Origin: Streptomyces sp. NBC_00273
GTDB taxonomy: Bacteria; Actinomycetota; Actinomycetes; Streptomycetales; Streptomycetaceae
DNA: 64,000 bases
Assembly (NCBI RefSeq): GCF_036178145.1
Contig: NZ_CP108067.1
Coordinates: forward strand, 9,811,001 to 9,875,000
Direction: 5' to 3'
Both the position numbers and the translations under genes were made by a program. This document shows, piece after piece, positions 52,782 to 62,299 of the stretch. Position 1 is the first letter of the stretch; every line of letters begins with the position of its first letter. Under the pieces are notes generated by a model. That model had not been told where the DNA came from and searched no databases. It worked only from the letters and a program-made list of their open reading frames with translations.

Positions 52782-53645
52782 TGTCTACCGTCAATCCGCG
52801 TCGCTGGTGGGCCATGGGTCTCCCAGGGGGATCTGCAGTGGGTGTTCAACGCCTACGTCATCGCCTTCGGCGGACTGCTTCTTCTGGGGGGCCGCCTCTC
52901 CGACCTCCTCGGAGCCCGGAAGGTCTTCATGGTCGGCTGGAGCGTCCTGATCGCCGGCTCCGTGCTGGCTGCGGCCGCGACCACCGCTTGGGTGGAGGCC
53001 GCAGGTCGTGCGGTGCAGGGCGTGGGCGGCACGCTCATCGCACCTGCCTCCATGACCCTGTTGATGATGCTCTTCGGGTACGACCCCAAGGAGCTCGGGA
53101 AGGCCCTCGCCCTCTACGGCGCCGCCGTACCGGCCGGCGGTACGGCGGGTGTGTTCCTGGGCGGGGTGTTCACCGAGTGGGCCAGCTGGCCCTGGGTCTT
53201 CATCGTCTACGTCCCCATCGGCATCGCCACCTTGCTGGCCACGGGCTTCCTCCCGGCCGTCAGCGCCCGCCGCGGGGGCGGGGTGGACGTCCTCGGCGCG
53301 GCCGCCGTCACCGCCGGGCTTGCGCTCACCGTCTTCGCCGTCGTCCGCGCCCCCGAAGCCGGCTGGACCTCGGCCGCGACCCTCGTCGAACTCTTCTCGG
53401 GTCTGGTGCTGCTGACCCTATTCGTACTGATCCAGCGGGTCTCGAAGGCGCCGCTCATGCCGCTCGGCATCTGGCGCACCCCCGGCCTGGGCGTCTCCGA
53501 CCTGGCCATGGCCCTGCTCGGGGCAGCCTGGATCCCGATGTGGTACTTCCTCAACCTCTACCTCCAGCAGGCGCTCGGCTACGGTGCCTTCGCCTCCGGA
53601 GCGGCGCTGCTGCCCATGACCGGTCTGCTGATGCTGCTCATGACC
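52782..53645 (+). pseudogene. DHA2-type MFS exporter, internally deleted and 3'-truncated
   Basis: ATG 52782 opens MSTVNPRRWWAMGLPG. Near 52830 homology jumps into another frame at SQGDLQWVFNAYVIAFGGLL, so about 45 residues with helix 1 and part of helix 2 are missing. It then continues GRLSDLLGARKVFMVGWSVL (MFS motif A), GVFLGGVFTEWASWPWVFIV (motif C region) and SGAALLPMTGLLMLLMT. Homology stops at about 53645, before the last helices. It is probably non-functional. CsoR-type sites upstream suggest former metal or sulfur control. Confidence 0.72.
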
Positions 53646-53649
53646 TCGC

Positions 53650-53900
53650 ACATCGAGGCGGCGCAGGATCGTGCCGCTTCCGGGGTGGAGCAGCATCAGG
53701 CTGTACTCCCACGGCTTGTCCAGCCCTATTCGGAAGCGCAGGTCGAGACGGCAGGAGAGATCGGTCTGGACGGGTGTGCTGGCCTCGACGTGAAAGGGGG
53801 AGGACAGGCGACGTGGCGCATTCTTCTGCTTCCACCGGAACGGCAGGTGGAGGGCGCCTCCGACCTTGCCCCCGAGGATTTTTTCCGCCAGGGCGTCGAT
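53650..53900 (-). pseudogene. 5' fragment of a hypothetical gene cut at the MFS joint
   Basis: The minus strand from ATG 53900 gives MIDALAEKILGGKVGGALHL, PFRWKQKNAPRRLSSPFHVE and RIGLDKPWEYSLMLLHPGSG, followed by TILRRLDV, and then abuts the truncated MFS gene near 53650. The sequence looks like a real coding start (basic helix, beta-rich body) but I do not recognise a family. No natural stop occurs before the joint. Confidence 0.5.
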
Positions 53901-54011
53901 CATCACCTCGTCAGGGCCCATCCATCCCCCTCAGCGTCGAGGTGACGAACATAGACCCGGTAACCGCGTGATTCATAAGGCGGAGGATCAGCGTCTTGCG
54001 CCGAGCGGCGG

Positions 54012-54458
54012 CTACGACGCGAGGTCGATCCCGATCTCTGGCGGCTGCTGGAGCGTGTTGTGGACGGTGCAGTGCGAGGCGACGGCGAGAAGACCCGCGC
54101 GCCGCGTTTCGGGCATCTGCGGGGGCGGCTCGATCACCAGGCGCACTGCGGCCACCCTGGCGGGTCGGTCGGTGGCCATGGCGAACTCTGCCCGCACGGC
54201 CAGGCCGTCGCTCGACAGACCGTGGCGCAGCAGGTAGCGCCCCGCGTAGAAGGCGACGCACGTAGCCAAGGAGGCTGCGAACAGCTCGGTCGGCGTGGGC
54301 GCGGTGTCCGTCCCGCCCGCGTCCGTGGGCTGGTCGACACGGAAGCGGTGGCCGCGCACGTCGACCACATAGACATCGCCGTCGACGTGGGCGACATCGA
54401 GCCGGTGGGCAGCCTCCGGCAGCCGAGTACCAGACCTTCCCGGTGCAGTGTCGGTCAT
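54012..54458 (-). CDS. OsmC/Ohr-family protein
   Basis: A 148-residue protein from ATG 54458 (GGAGGTACGGCC upstream). YVVDVRGHRFRVDQPTDAGG, TAPTPTELFAASLATCVAFY (first conserved Cys) and GLLAVASHCTVHNTLQQPPE (second Cys with preceding His) are the OsmC thiol-peroxidase pattern; LVIEPPPQMPETRRAG lies between. Such proteins reduce organic hydroperoxides or bind persulfides. It diverges from the universal stress gene at 54645, with a GGGTCC-N3-GGGCAG element between. Confidence 0.9.
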   Translation of the reverse strand: MTDTAPGRSGTRLPEAAHRLDVAHVDGDVYVVDVRGHRFRVDQPTDAGGTDTAPTPTELFAASLATCVAFYAGRYLLRHGLSSDGLAVRAEFAMATDRPARVAAVRLVIEPPPQMPETRRAGLLAVASHCTVHNTLQQPPEIGIDLAS

Positions 54459-54518
54459 GGCCGTACCTCCGGTTCCGGTGGGTGCTGCCACTGTCGGCGA
54501 TCCGTCGGCCTCGGGCAT

Positions 54519-54533
54519 GGGTCCTTCGGGCAG
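54519..54533. promoter_or_regulatory. Candidate stress box, weak (GGGTCC-N3-GGGCAG)
   Basis: GGGTCC-TTC-GGGCAG shares the six-three-six layout of the dyad at 57406 but its right half is degenerate. It lies between osmC and the stress-protein pseudogene. Weak on its own. Confidence 0.35.
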
Positions 54534-54644
54534 CTGTCTGGCCCGGTCGGCCCCTCACGCCACCGAAGGCGGAGCGCGAAGCTGGATACCGCGCTCGGAC
54601 GCTTCCGGTCGTTCCGCTCCGACGCGTCGAGGAGGAGGTACGAC

Positions 54645-55500
54645 ATGACTGTTCAGGTCACTGTGGGTCTGGACGGATCCTCCGAGAGTGTCGCCGCGGC
54701 CGCCTGGGCCGCACGCGAGGCCGTACGGCGCGAGGCCCCCCTGCGCATGGTCCACGTGGAGGAGTTGCCGGTCGCGCCCGCGATTCCCTACCCGATCGCC
54801 GCCTACGATGCGGAGCGGTCCACGGGACCGCTCCGCGACACGGCCGAGCAACTGAGCAAGGACCACCCGGGGCTTGAGGTGACGACCGAAGAGGTGCGTG
54901 GGCGCGCTCGCTCCCTGCTGAGTGCGGCCGCCGACGAGTCGGATCTCATGGTGCTCGGCTCCCGCGGGCTCGGAGGACTCGTTGGGTTCCAGGCCGGGTC
55001 TGTTTCTCTGGCCGTCGTTCGCCGCTCACACCGGCCGGTCGTGCTCGTACGCGCCGACCGGGCGGACGCCCCGGCCGCGGGAGAGGTGCCCGGACCGGCT
55101 GTCGGCGAGATCGTCGCGGGCGCCGACCTCCGACACTCGAACACGCCCGTGCTCGCCTTCGCGTTCCTGGAGGCGGCGCGTCGGGGCGTGAGGGTTCGCG
55201 TCGTGCACGGCTGGACTCTGCCCGGTCCGTCCGTGTACGCGATGGTGGCCGATCCAGGCATTGGCGAGACGGTCGGTGGCCACGTCGCATCCGCTCTGGC
55301 AGAACTGGTCCGGCCCTTGCGCAGGAGCTGACCGGACGTCCAAGTTGTCGAGGAAGCCGTCATCGGAGCCGCCGCGGTTCAGCTCGTGGACGCCTCGGAG
55401 GGCGCGGAACTCGTGGTGGTCGGGCGCCGCAGGCACCCGGCGCCGATGGGGCCCACATCGGTCACGTGCCGCACCGGTCGCCGTCGTGCCCTTCGGCTAG
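54645..55500 (+). pseudogene. Tandem universal stress protein with nonsense codon and 3' damage
   Basis: From ATG 54645 (GGAGGAGG upstream) the first USP domain is complete: VTVGLDGSSESVAAAAWAAR, DLMVLGSRGLGGLVGFQAGS and VSLAVVRRSHRPVVLVRAD. The second domain (LAFAFLEAARRGVRVRVVHG) is cut by TGA at 55329-55331 (codon 229). The same frame continues PDVQVVEEAVIGAAAVQLVD and SEGAELVVVGRR, and after another shift ends APVAVVPFG at 55500. Intact relatives have about 285 residues. The 228-residue product has one whole USP domain and might keep partial function. Confidence 0.72.
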
Positions 55501-55547
55501 TCCCGAGATCCGGCGACGAGGGACAGGCAGGTGCGGCGAGACCCTGC

Positions 55548-56573
55548 TCAGCCGCGGCGGGCGGTCCGCACCTGTGGGCGGAGGGACCGGGCCACCTCCA
55601 CGTCGAACGGTTCGGTGCTGGGGGTGAGCATCGCCGCGGCGGCCGTGGCCACCCCCAGCGCGCAGGCGCTGACGGGGTCCTCGCCGGCGGCCAGCCGCGT
55701 GGTGAGGGCGGCGACCATGCTGTCTCCCGCCCCGGCGTCGCTCAGGGGCTCACCGGGCAGCGGCGGTGCGTGGAGTTCGGTGTGGCCGTGCACGGTCGAG
55801 CACAGCGCGCCCAGCGCTCCGAGGGTGGTGACGGCGATCTCGGCGGCCCCCGTGGTGAGCAGGCGCTCGTTGAGGGCTCGGGCGTCGTCGAAGCCGCTGA
55901 CGGGGTGGCCGGTCAGGGTCTCGGCCTCGGTTCGGTTGCACCTGAACAGGAACACGCCTGCGGCGAGCGCTGCCGGGAGCGCCGGCCCGGAGGTGTCGAG
56001 GATCAGCCGGGATCCGGCGTCCCCGACCCGGCGGGCGACGGCAGCGTAGTAGTCGTCCGGCAGCCCGGCGGGCAGGCTGCCGCTGGCGACGACGTACGAG
56101 GGACTGCCGGCCACGAACCGCTCCAGCACCTCCAGGCACCGCTCTCCCTCGTGCCGGTGCAGGCGCGGGCCGGGCGGCACGATGTGGAAACTGCGGCGCG
56201 ATTGCGTCTCGAAGAGCACGAGCGCTTCGCGGGTGTCGTCGGCGATGTCGACGGCGACGTGGTCGATGCCCTCTTCGTCCAGCAGCCGGTTGACGCGCAG
56301 GCCGACCTCGCCTCCCGCGGTGTGGACGGCGGTGGCCCGTCCCCCGAACCGCACGACGTGACGGGCGACATTGATCCCTCCGCCCCCGACGGCCACCGAC
56401 CTGACCCGCGCACGGTTCTTGCCGATGCCCTCCAGGCGATCGACCTCCCAGCAGAGATCGACCGCAGGATTCATCGTCAAGGTGAGGATCGACGGCCCGG
56501 AGGCACTCCCCGATCCCCCCGCACCGTCGGGAGTCTCGGCTGTGGAGGGGGACGGAGTCGCGGCCGTGTTCAT
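55548..56573 (-). CDS. pfkB: PfkB-family (1-phosphofructokinase-type) sugar kinase
   Basis: A 341-residue enzyme with a Thr/Ser/Gly-rich N-terminus of about 28 residues not found in the family core. Then ILTLTMNPAVDLCWEVDRLE, VRSVAVGGGGINVARHVVRF (GGxxNxA substrate motif), SGSLPAGLPDDYYAAVARRV and the catalytic LSDAGAGDSMVAALTTRLAA (GAGD). This is the LacC/FruK/PfkB group that phosphorylates fructose phosphates with ATP. PfkB genes also occur in the DevR/OsdR-type dormancy clusters of actinobacteria, and its neighbours are universal stress genes. Confidence 0.92.
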   Translation of the reverse strand: MNTAATPSPSTAETPDGAGGSGSASGPSILTLTMNPAVDLCWEVDRLEGIGKNRARVRSVAVGGGGINVARHVVRFGGRATAVHTAGGEVGLRVNRLLDEEGIDHVAVDIADDTREALVLFETQSRRSFHIVPPGPRLHRHEGERCLEVLERFVAGSPSYVVASGSLPAGLPDDYYAAVARRVGDAGSRLILDTSGPALPAALAAGVFLFRCNRTEAETLTGHPVSGFDDARALNERLLTTGAAEIAVTTLGALGALCSTVHGHTELHAPPLPGEPLSDAGAGDSMVAALTTRLAAGEDPVSACALGVATAAAAMLTPSTEPFDVEVARSLRPQVRTARRG

Positions 56574-57509
56574 CGCGGTGCCCTGGAGGCCGCGCTGGCG
56601 CCTACCCCGCGCACCACCTGCTGGGCACGGCCCCGCTCACGGCGGCCTGAGGAGACCGGGGCCTGATCCCACGCGCTGAGGTCAATCCCGAGCGTGGCCG
56701 CGCCCTGGGAGAGCTTCGAGTCCTGACGATCGTGCCGACCGTTGATCAGATGAGGCATTGCCATGCCCGCTGTCCTCTCGCGCTGGCTGCCGGATGCCGT
56801 TCTCAGCCTGGTGCTGTGGCTGCTCGGGCCTCGAGTACGGTGATCGTGAGCCCACCGTCGGCCAGGGACGCGCTGCTGTTCAGCCCTCACCCCCGAGGGG
56901 AGTACGGCCGGCACCCGAATAGGCCGGAACGGCGCATGACGTACCCGTGGCCCACCTGGGAACTGGTCCGTGCGGCCGAAGGTCTCGTCCAGCTCCACTG
57001 GCCCGGCGCCGCCCGGGCGAGATCAACGTATTCACCTCCGTGGACAGCGACACGTCCGACCCGGCTCCCATACTGGAACAGTCTGACGTCTCCTGCATTC
57101 CGGCTCTCGGCTGGGTCTGTTCCCCGGCTGGTAGTTCTGACGGGAGCATCGGGTAGCCGGTGACCGCTGCGGCATCCGGGCAAGATCCTGGTGAACTTTC
57201 GGACCGGTCTGGGGCGAGGCACCCTGGGACCGGGCAGGCAGCTCGGGTGGGCGCAGCGGCCATCGGCCGAATTCACCATCGACTCGTCGACCTCGCTCTC
57301 GCCCTGCTCCACGACCCCGTACGCGGCGATCTCCGCCCCTGGACGGACAAGAAGGGGCCGGGAGGGCGATGGCCCTCGGGCGGAGCGGCGGCGCGCGGGA
57401 CGATGGGGACCTTTGGTCCCGATCGCGGTCCCGGGCGGCCCTCTCCCGAGCGCGTCGGCAGTGCCACCGTGAGTGGTGTCCCCCGTCGGCTTATCGGTTG
57501 GGAGGAACC
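56574..57509. other. 936-bp gap with a P-type ATPase scrap and a perfect dyad
   Basis: Most of this stretch shows no gene. On the minus strand 57273-57352 reads LVRPGAEIAAYGVVEQGESE and VDESMV, the actuator-domain motif of metal P1B-ATPases (compare the pump at 34096), so an ATPase gene has been lost here. The dyad at 57406-57420 belongs to the following stress gene. Confidence 0.5.
57406..57420. promoter_or_regulatory. Perfect dyad GGGACC-TTT-GGTCCC
   Basis: Perfect 6-bp arms with a 3-nt centre, 90 bp upstream of the universal stress gene at 57510. It resembles the GGGAC-N4-GTCCC boxes of DevR/OsdR dormancy regulators but the spacing is one base longer. Confidence 0.55.
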
Positions 57510-58418
57510 GTGGAAAGCACCTTCCGCACCCCGGATACCAGTTCAGTGGTTGTTGGCGTCGACGGCTCGAACGCGGCACGTACGGCCGCCATGTGGGCAG
57601 CAGCAGAGGCCGCACGCCGCGACCGCCCCCTGCACATCGTCTACGGGGCCGACACCGACGGCAGGACCCTCTACCTGTCGGCGGAGATCATCGAACGGGT
57701 CCGCGCCAACGGCCGGGAACTCCTGGACGAAACGGCGAAGGCTGTTACCGACCAGTACCCAGGTCTGCGCGTGAGCACGGAGTTCAGCCGAGCCGACGCC
57801 GTCAGCACCCTCCACCGGGCCGGTGCCCTGCACGGCACCATCGTGGTGGGCAATCGCGGCGTCGGCGGATTCGACTCGCTCATGCTCGGCTCGGTCGGCC
57901 TGGACGTCGCGGCTGCCGCCATGACCCCGGTCGTCATTGTCCGGGGCCTCGACGGGGCCAAGGAGACCGGAACCGTCCTCGCCGCCATCCGTGACGAGCA
58001 CGACCTCCTGTACGCCCGCTACGCCGCGTGCGAGGCCGTACTGCGCAAGGGATCGCTCCGACTCCTGCACGTCTGGAACATCCTGCAGTCCGTAGGCCTG
58101 GTTGTGAGCATGCTCGACGACGTCGACGAGATCGCGGCCACGCACGCGGAAGCCTTGCGTGCCGTCACCGACGCGGTCCGCGACGAGTTCCCCGACCTCG
58201 AGGTGCGGGCCGACGCCGAGAAGAGCATCTCCGTGGCCGGCGTCCTGGTCGAAGGTTCCCGCCGCGCCGACCTGCTCGTCATGGGCGGCCGCCGGGTCCC
58301 CGGCGCCCTCGGGATTACCCGCAGCCTGGGCAGGGCCACGCACAGCGTCCTGCACCACGCGCACTGCCCCGTCCTCCTCATTCCCCGGATGGGCAGCGAC
58401 TTCGGGAGCAGGCCATGA
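57510..58418 (+). CDS. Universal stress protein, two USP domains
   Basis: A 302-residue protein from GTG 57510 with GGAGGAACC directly upstream. Domain 1 starts SSVVVGVDGSNAARTAAMWA and ends with the ATP-type loop VVGNRGVGGFDSLMLGSVGL. Domain 2 has LLHVWNILQSVGLVVSMLDD and LLVMGGRRVPGALGITRSLG, then SVLHHAHCPVLLIPR. The GxxG-(9)-G(S/T) ATP motifs are partly present. Tandem USPs of this kind belong to hypoxia or dormancy responses. The ATGA overlap with the next USP gene makes an operon reaching the cation ATPase. Confidence 0.92.
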   Translation: MESTFRTPDTSSVVVGVDGSNAARTAAMWAAAEAARRDRPLHIVYGADTDGRTLYLSAEIIERVRANGRELLDETAKAVTDQYPGLRVSTEFSRADAVSTLHRAGALHGTIVVGNRGVGGFDSLMLGSVGLDVAAAAMTPVVIVRGLDGAKETGTVLAAIRDEHDLLYARYAACEAVLRKGSLRLLHVWNILQSVGLVVSMLDDVDEIAATHAEALRAVTDAVRDEFPDLEVRADAEKSISVAGVLVEGSRRADLLVMGGRRVPGALGITRSLGRATHSVLHHAHCPVLLIPRMGSDFGSRP

Positions 58419-59272
58419 CCGGCCGCAAGGGCCGAGACATCGTCGTCGGGATCGACCCAGCCAGGGACTGGCATCTGCCCCTCGCCTGGGCCGCCGACGA
58501 GGCGCACCGCCGTCGGCTTCCCTTGCGCCTGGTGCTCGCGGTGGCGCCGCAGCACGACACCCACCACGTCGACGACACCCCGGGCCACATGGCCCTGCGA
58601 CGGGCGGGAGCCGACAGGCTCGACCAGGCTCGCAACTGGGTAGACGCCCGTCACCCGGAGGTGGACGTCACCGGCGACCTGCTCCACGGGTTCCCCGTCC
58701 CTGTCCTGGGCAGGGTGGCCAAGGAGGCCCGGCTGGTCGTGCTCGGCTCGCGACACCTGAGCCGCACCGCGGAGTTCTTCAGCGCGGGCTCCATCGTGGT
58801 CCCCGTCAGCGCCCAGGCCAGTTGCCCGGTCGTCGTCGTGGGCGAGGGGGAGCACATCAGCCGGCAGCCGCCCTACGTGGCCGTCGGCCTCGACGGAAGC
58901 GCATCGGCCACGGCCGCGCTGACATTCGCCTTCGACGAGGCGGACCTGCGCGGAGCGGCGCTCCGGGTCGTCTGCGTGTGGCAACCAGCCCTGTTCATGC
59001 CGAACGACGAGGAAGTCGCCCTGCGAGCCCACCGCGCATTGCTTTCCGAGGCCACCGCCGGCCTGTCGGACAAGTACCCCGACGTGCACGTCACCCACGA
59101 GGCCATGACGGGCCACCCGGTCGAGGAACTGGCGCGGGCGGCCGAGCACGCGCCGGCCCTGGTGGTAGGCCGCCGGGGTCGCGGCGGATACACCGGAATG
59201 CGCCTCGGTTCCGTCGTCCACGGCCTCCTGCACCGTGCGCACTGCCCTGTGATCACCGTGCCGAGCGAATGA
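58415..59272 (+). CDS. Universal stress protein, two USP domains
   Basis: A 285-residue protein overlapping the previous gene by four bases. Domain 1: RDIVVGIDPARDWHLPLAWA, LVVLGSRHLSRTAEFFSAGS and CPVVVVGEGE. Domain 2: PYVAVGLDGSASATAALTFA, FDEADLRGAALRVVCVWQPA and LVVGRRGRGGYTGMRLGSVV, then HRAHCPVITVP, with a complete GRxGRGG...GSV ATP motif in domain 2. It is followed seven bases later by the P-type ATPase, so all three genes are likely one operon. Confidence 0.92.
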   Translation: MTGRKGRDIVVGIDPARDWHLPLAWAADEAHRRRLPLRLVLAVAPQHDTHHVDDTPGHMALRRAGADRLDQARNWVDARHPEVDVTGDLLHGFPVPVLGRVAKEARLVVLGSRHLSRTAEFFSAGSIVVPVSAQASCPVVVVGEGEHISRQPPYVAVGLDGSASATAALTFAFDEADLRGAALRVVCVWQPALFMPNDEEVALRAHRALLSEATAGLSDKYPDVHVTHEAMTGHPVEELARAAEHAPALVVGRRGRGGYTGMRLGSVVHGLLHRAHCPVITVPSE

Positions 59273-59279
59273 CGCCGCC

Positions 59280-61856
59280 ATGACCATACGTACGACCACC
59301 ACGCGGCCTGTCGGCTTCCCGGCGGGACCGGGGCTCACCCAGGCCGAAGCCGAGCGCCGCCTGGCCCGGTACGGCAGGAACGAAGTCGCACCCCCACGGT
59401 CCACGCCGCTGCACCGACGGGTGCTGGCCCAACTCCGCGACCCGTTGATCATGGTGCTCCTCGGGGCCATGGTGCTGACCATGGCGATCGGGGACCACCC
59501 GGACGCCGTCGTCATCGGCCTGGTGGTCGTCTTCAACACGACCGTGGGAGTGGCGCAGGAAGTCCGGGCGGACCGCGCTGTCGCCGCGCTCTCCGCCCTC
59601 TCCGCCCCGCACGCGAGAGTGCTGCGCGACGGCACCCCGCACGAGGTTCCGGCGGCACTGGTGGTGCCGGGTGACGTCCTGCTGCTGGGGGAGGGGGACA
59701 TCGTCGCCGCAGACGCCGACCTGACCGAGGCATCCGCACTCCTGGTGGACGAATCCATGCTCACGGGCGAATCCGAGCCGGTGGACAAGACGGCGGACGA
59801 CACGGTCAGCGCAGGCACCGTCGTCGTCCGTGGCCGAGGGTCCGCTACCGCGACCGCCACGGGGCCGGCGAGTGCCCTCGGGCGCATCGCGGCTCTCCTC
59901 GACACGGGCCGGGACCTCACCCCGCTCCAGCGTCGCCTCGCCTCACTGGGCCGGATCCTGGCGGCCGTCACCATCGCCCTGTGCGTGCTGTTCTTCGCCC
60001 TGGGCCTGGTGCGTGGCCTCCCGTGGAGCACGATGGCCGTGACCTCCATCAGCCTGGCTGTCGCCGCAGTGCCGGAGTCCCTCCCCGCCGTGGTCACACT
60101 CGCCCTCGCGCTCGGAGCGCGCCGGATGGCAGCCCGCAACGCCCTGGTCCGCCGTCTGCCGGCCGTGGAAACCCTTGGCTCCGTGAGCATCCTGGCCACG
60201 GACAAGACGGGCACCCTCACCGAGGGGCGCATGGTGGTCCAGCACCTGTGGACGCCCTCCGGCACCGCAGATGTGACCGGCAGCGGCTACGAGCCGCTGG
60301 GAAGCCTGACCCGAGAAGGGCAGCCCCTGGCGGCAGACCAGCTCCGGCCACTGCAGGAACTGCTCACGACGGCGGCCCTGTGCAACGACGCCGGCCTGCG
60401 GCCCCCCGGAAAGGGCTCGGACACGTGGACGGCTGTGGGCGATCCGATGGAGGCCGCGCTGCTGGCGGCAGCCGCGAGAGCGGGTTGCCCGGACCAGGCC
60501 GCCCTGCACCGGGACTGTCCCCGGTTCGCGGAAGCTCCCTTCGACAGCCTCCGCAAGCGTATGACCACACTGCACCATCTTCCGGACGGAAACGTCCTGG
60601 TATGCCTCAAGGGCGCGCCAGAGGCGGTACTGACCGCCGAGGTGCTTGCCGCACCGCAGGAGCTTCTGGACGGGGCCCACCGTCAGGCCGCTCTTCTGGC
60701 CGCGCAAGGCTTTCGGGTCCTGGCCGTGGCAGGAACCGAGCGGCTCGTGTGGGACCGGCCGGCTCCCGAGGCCGAGCACGGACTGAGCCTCCTGGGCCTC
60801 GTCGCCATCAGTGACCCGCCCAAAGCGTCGGCCGCCACGACCCTGGAAGCATGCCGCGCGGCGGGCATCACCCCCGTCCTGATCACCGGCGACCATCCGG
60901 CGACGGCTCAAGCCATCGCCGTGCGTACCGGCCTCGTCGAGGACGGATCCGCCAGTGAGGTCCTCACCGGGCCGGAACTGGCCGCGGCCCCGGACACCGA
61001 CCTGACCCGGATCCGTGTCTTCGCCCGGACCGACCCGCAGCAGAAGCTGGACATCGTCCGCGCATGGCGCGCCCGGGGCGCTGTAACGGCCATGACCGGG
61101 GACGGCGTCAACGACGGCCCCGCCCTCCACCAGGCCGACATCGGTGTGGCCATGGGCGCCCGCGGAACCGAGGTCGCCCGCCAGGCGGCGGACCTCGTGC
61201 TCACCGACGACGAGCTGTCCACCGTGGTGAAGGCCGTAGAGGAAGGCCGCCGCGTCTACGACAACATCCGGCGCTTCCTCGTCTACGCCATGGCGGGCGG
61301 AGCCGCTGAGATACTGGTGATGCTGGCAGGCCCGGTGCTCGGCCTGGCGTTGCCCCTGCGGGCAGGACAGATCCTGTGGATCAACCTCCTCACCCACGGG
61401 CTGACGGGCGTGGCCATGGGCGCCGAACCCGTCACTCCGCAGGCCATGCGACGCCCACCGCGCCCGCCCGGACAGCACATCCTGGCCGCGGGCGTGTGGC
61501 AACGCCTCCTGGTACTCGCCGCAGTTGTGACGACCTTGAGCCTGGCCGCCGGCATCGTCGCACGTGCTATGGACCTGCCCTGGCAGAGCGTGCTCTTCCT
61601 GGCCCTGCTGGCGGCCCAGCTCGGAGTGGCCCTGGGCCTGCGCGCCCGACTGCTCATCAGGCAGAACCTCTTCCTCCCCGCCTCCGTAGCGGTCTCCGCG
61701 CTCCTGGCGACAGCCGCTCTGTACGTGCCCGCACTCCAGTCCCTGCTCGACACCGAGCCCGTGGGCTGGTCCGGTACGGGGCTCGCCGCCGCGGCCGGTC
61801 TCGGAGCGTTCATCGCCGCCCGGATCCTCCGGGGAGCGTTCCACAGAAAGGCATGA
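59280..61856 (+). CDS. P2-type cation-transporting ATPase (calcium/magnesium-like)
   Basis: An 858-residue pump. The N-terminal cation ATPase domain (GLTQAEAERRLARYGRNEVA) precedes helices 1-2; LLVDESMLTGESEPVDKTAD is the TGES actuator; AVAAVPESLPAVVTLALALG is helix 4 with PESLP (PEGLP in SERCA). SILATDKTGTLTEGRMVVQH carries the phosphorylated Asp; KGAPEAVL, ITGDHPATAQAIAVRTG and AMTGDGVNDGPALHQADIG complete it. Six C-terminal helices follow (QILWINLLTHGLTGVAMGAE). Similar pumps belong to actinobacterial dormancy regulons. The stop overlaps the next start region. Confidence 0.92.
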   Translation: MTIRTTTTRPVGFPAGPGLTQAEAERRLARYGRNEVAPPRSTPLHRRVLAQLRDPLIMVLLGAMVLTMAIGDHPDAVVIGLVVVFNTTVGVAQEVRADRAVAALSALSAPHARVLRDGTPHEVPAALVVPGDVLLLGEGDIVAADADLTEASALLVDESMLTGESEPVDKTADDTVSAGTVVVRGRGSATATATGPASALGRIAALLDTGRDLTPLQRRLASLGRILAAVTIALCVLFFALGLVRGLPWSTMAVTSISLAVAAVPESLPAVVTLALALGARRMAARNALVRRLPAVETLGSVSILATDKTGTLTEGRMVVQHLWTPSGTADVTGSGYEPLGSLTREGQPLAADQLRPLQELLTTAALCNDAGLRPPGKGSDTWTAVGDPMEAALLAAAARAGCPDQAALHRDCPRFAEAPFDSLRKRMTTLHHLPDGNVLVCLKGAPEAVLTAEVLAAPQELLDGAHRQAALLAAQGFRVLAVAGTERLVWDRPAPEAEHGLSLLGLVAISDPPKASAATTLEACRAAGITPVLITGDHPATAQAIAVRTGLVEDGSASEVLTGPELAAAPDTDLTRIRVFARTDPQQKLDIVRAWRARGAVTAMTGDGVNDGPALHQADIGVAMGARGTEVARQAADLVLTDDELSTVVKAVEEGRRVYDNIRRFLVYAMAGGAAEILVMLAGPVLGLALPLRAGQILWINLLTHGLTGVAMGAEPVTPQAMRRPPRPPGQHILAAGVWQRLLVLAAVVTTLSLAAGIVARAMDLPWQSVLFLALLAAQLGVALGLRARLLIRQNLFLPASVAVSALLATAALYVPALQSLLDTEPVGWSGTGLAAAAGLGAFIAARILRGAFHRKA

Positions 61857-61858
61857 TC

Positions 61859-62071
61859 ATGAAGACGTACGTACCGGGAACCGGCGTGAACGCCGAGGTG
61901 GGCGACCAGATCGTCGTGGGCGGCCCCACCGCCGGAAGGCCAGGTCGCGACGGCGAAGTCATCGCCCTGCACCATGAAGATGGCACCCCGCCCTACCACG
62001 TACGCTGGTCCGACACGGGTCGTACCACAGTGATCCAGCGGTCCCGGCCAGGGCCTGCTGCCCTTCCATGA
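61859..62071 (+). CDS. DUF1918-family small protein
   Basis: A 70-residue protein. ATG 61859 is preferred because AGAAAGG is seven bases upstream; ATG 61853 overlaps the ATPase stop. The DUF1918 core is AEVGDQIVVGGPTAGRPGRD, GEVIALHHEDGTPPYHVRWS and DTGRTTV. The C-terminal end RSRPGPAALP is short and unlike the family's usual tail; a neighbouring frame reads GLLPFHDPDVVEDDEGEI, so a late frameshift is possible. DUF1918 proteins are commonly encoded in stress and dormancy clusters. Confidence 0.78.
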   Translation: MKTYVPGTGVNAEVGDQIVVGGPTAGRPGRDGEVIALHHEDGTPPYHVRWSDTGRTTVIQRSRPGPAALP

Positions 62072-62299
62072 CCCGGACGTCGTCGAGGACGACGAGGGCG
62101 AGATCTGAGATCCGGCGGGGGCTGCCGGCCGGGCCGCGGCCGGCGGTCACCCGTCCTGGGAGAGGCAGCGTTCGAGCGGGGTGCGGTGGTGGGGGTGATG
62201 AGCAGGTCTCCGAGCCAGATGGTCAGCGCTCGGGCGCGGACGTGGATGGCGCGGCGGGCGTCCGGGCCGGGGTCGGTGAGGAGCATGGGGAACATGCGA
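62072..62299. other. Gap without a recognised gene
   Basis: A minus-strand frame (MFPMLLTDPGPDARRAIHVR and LTIWLGDLLITPTTA) looks protein-like but has no recognised family. It may be gene debris next to the kinase remnant. Confidence 0.35.
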
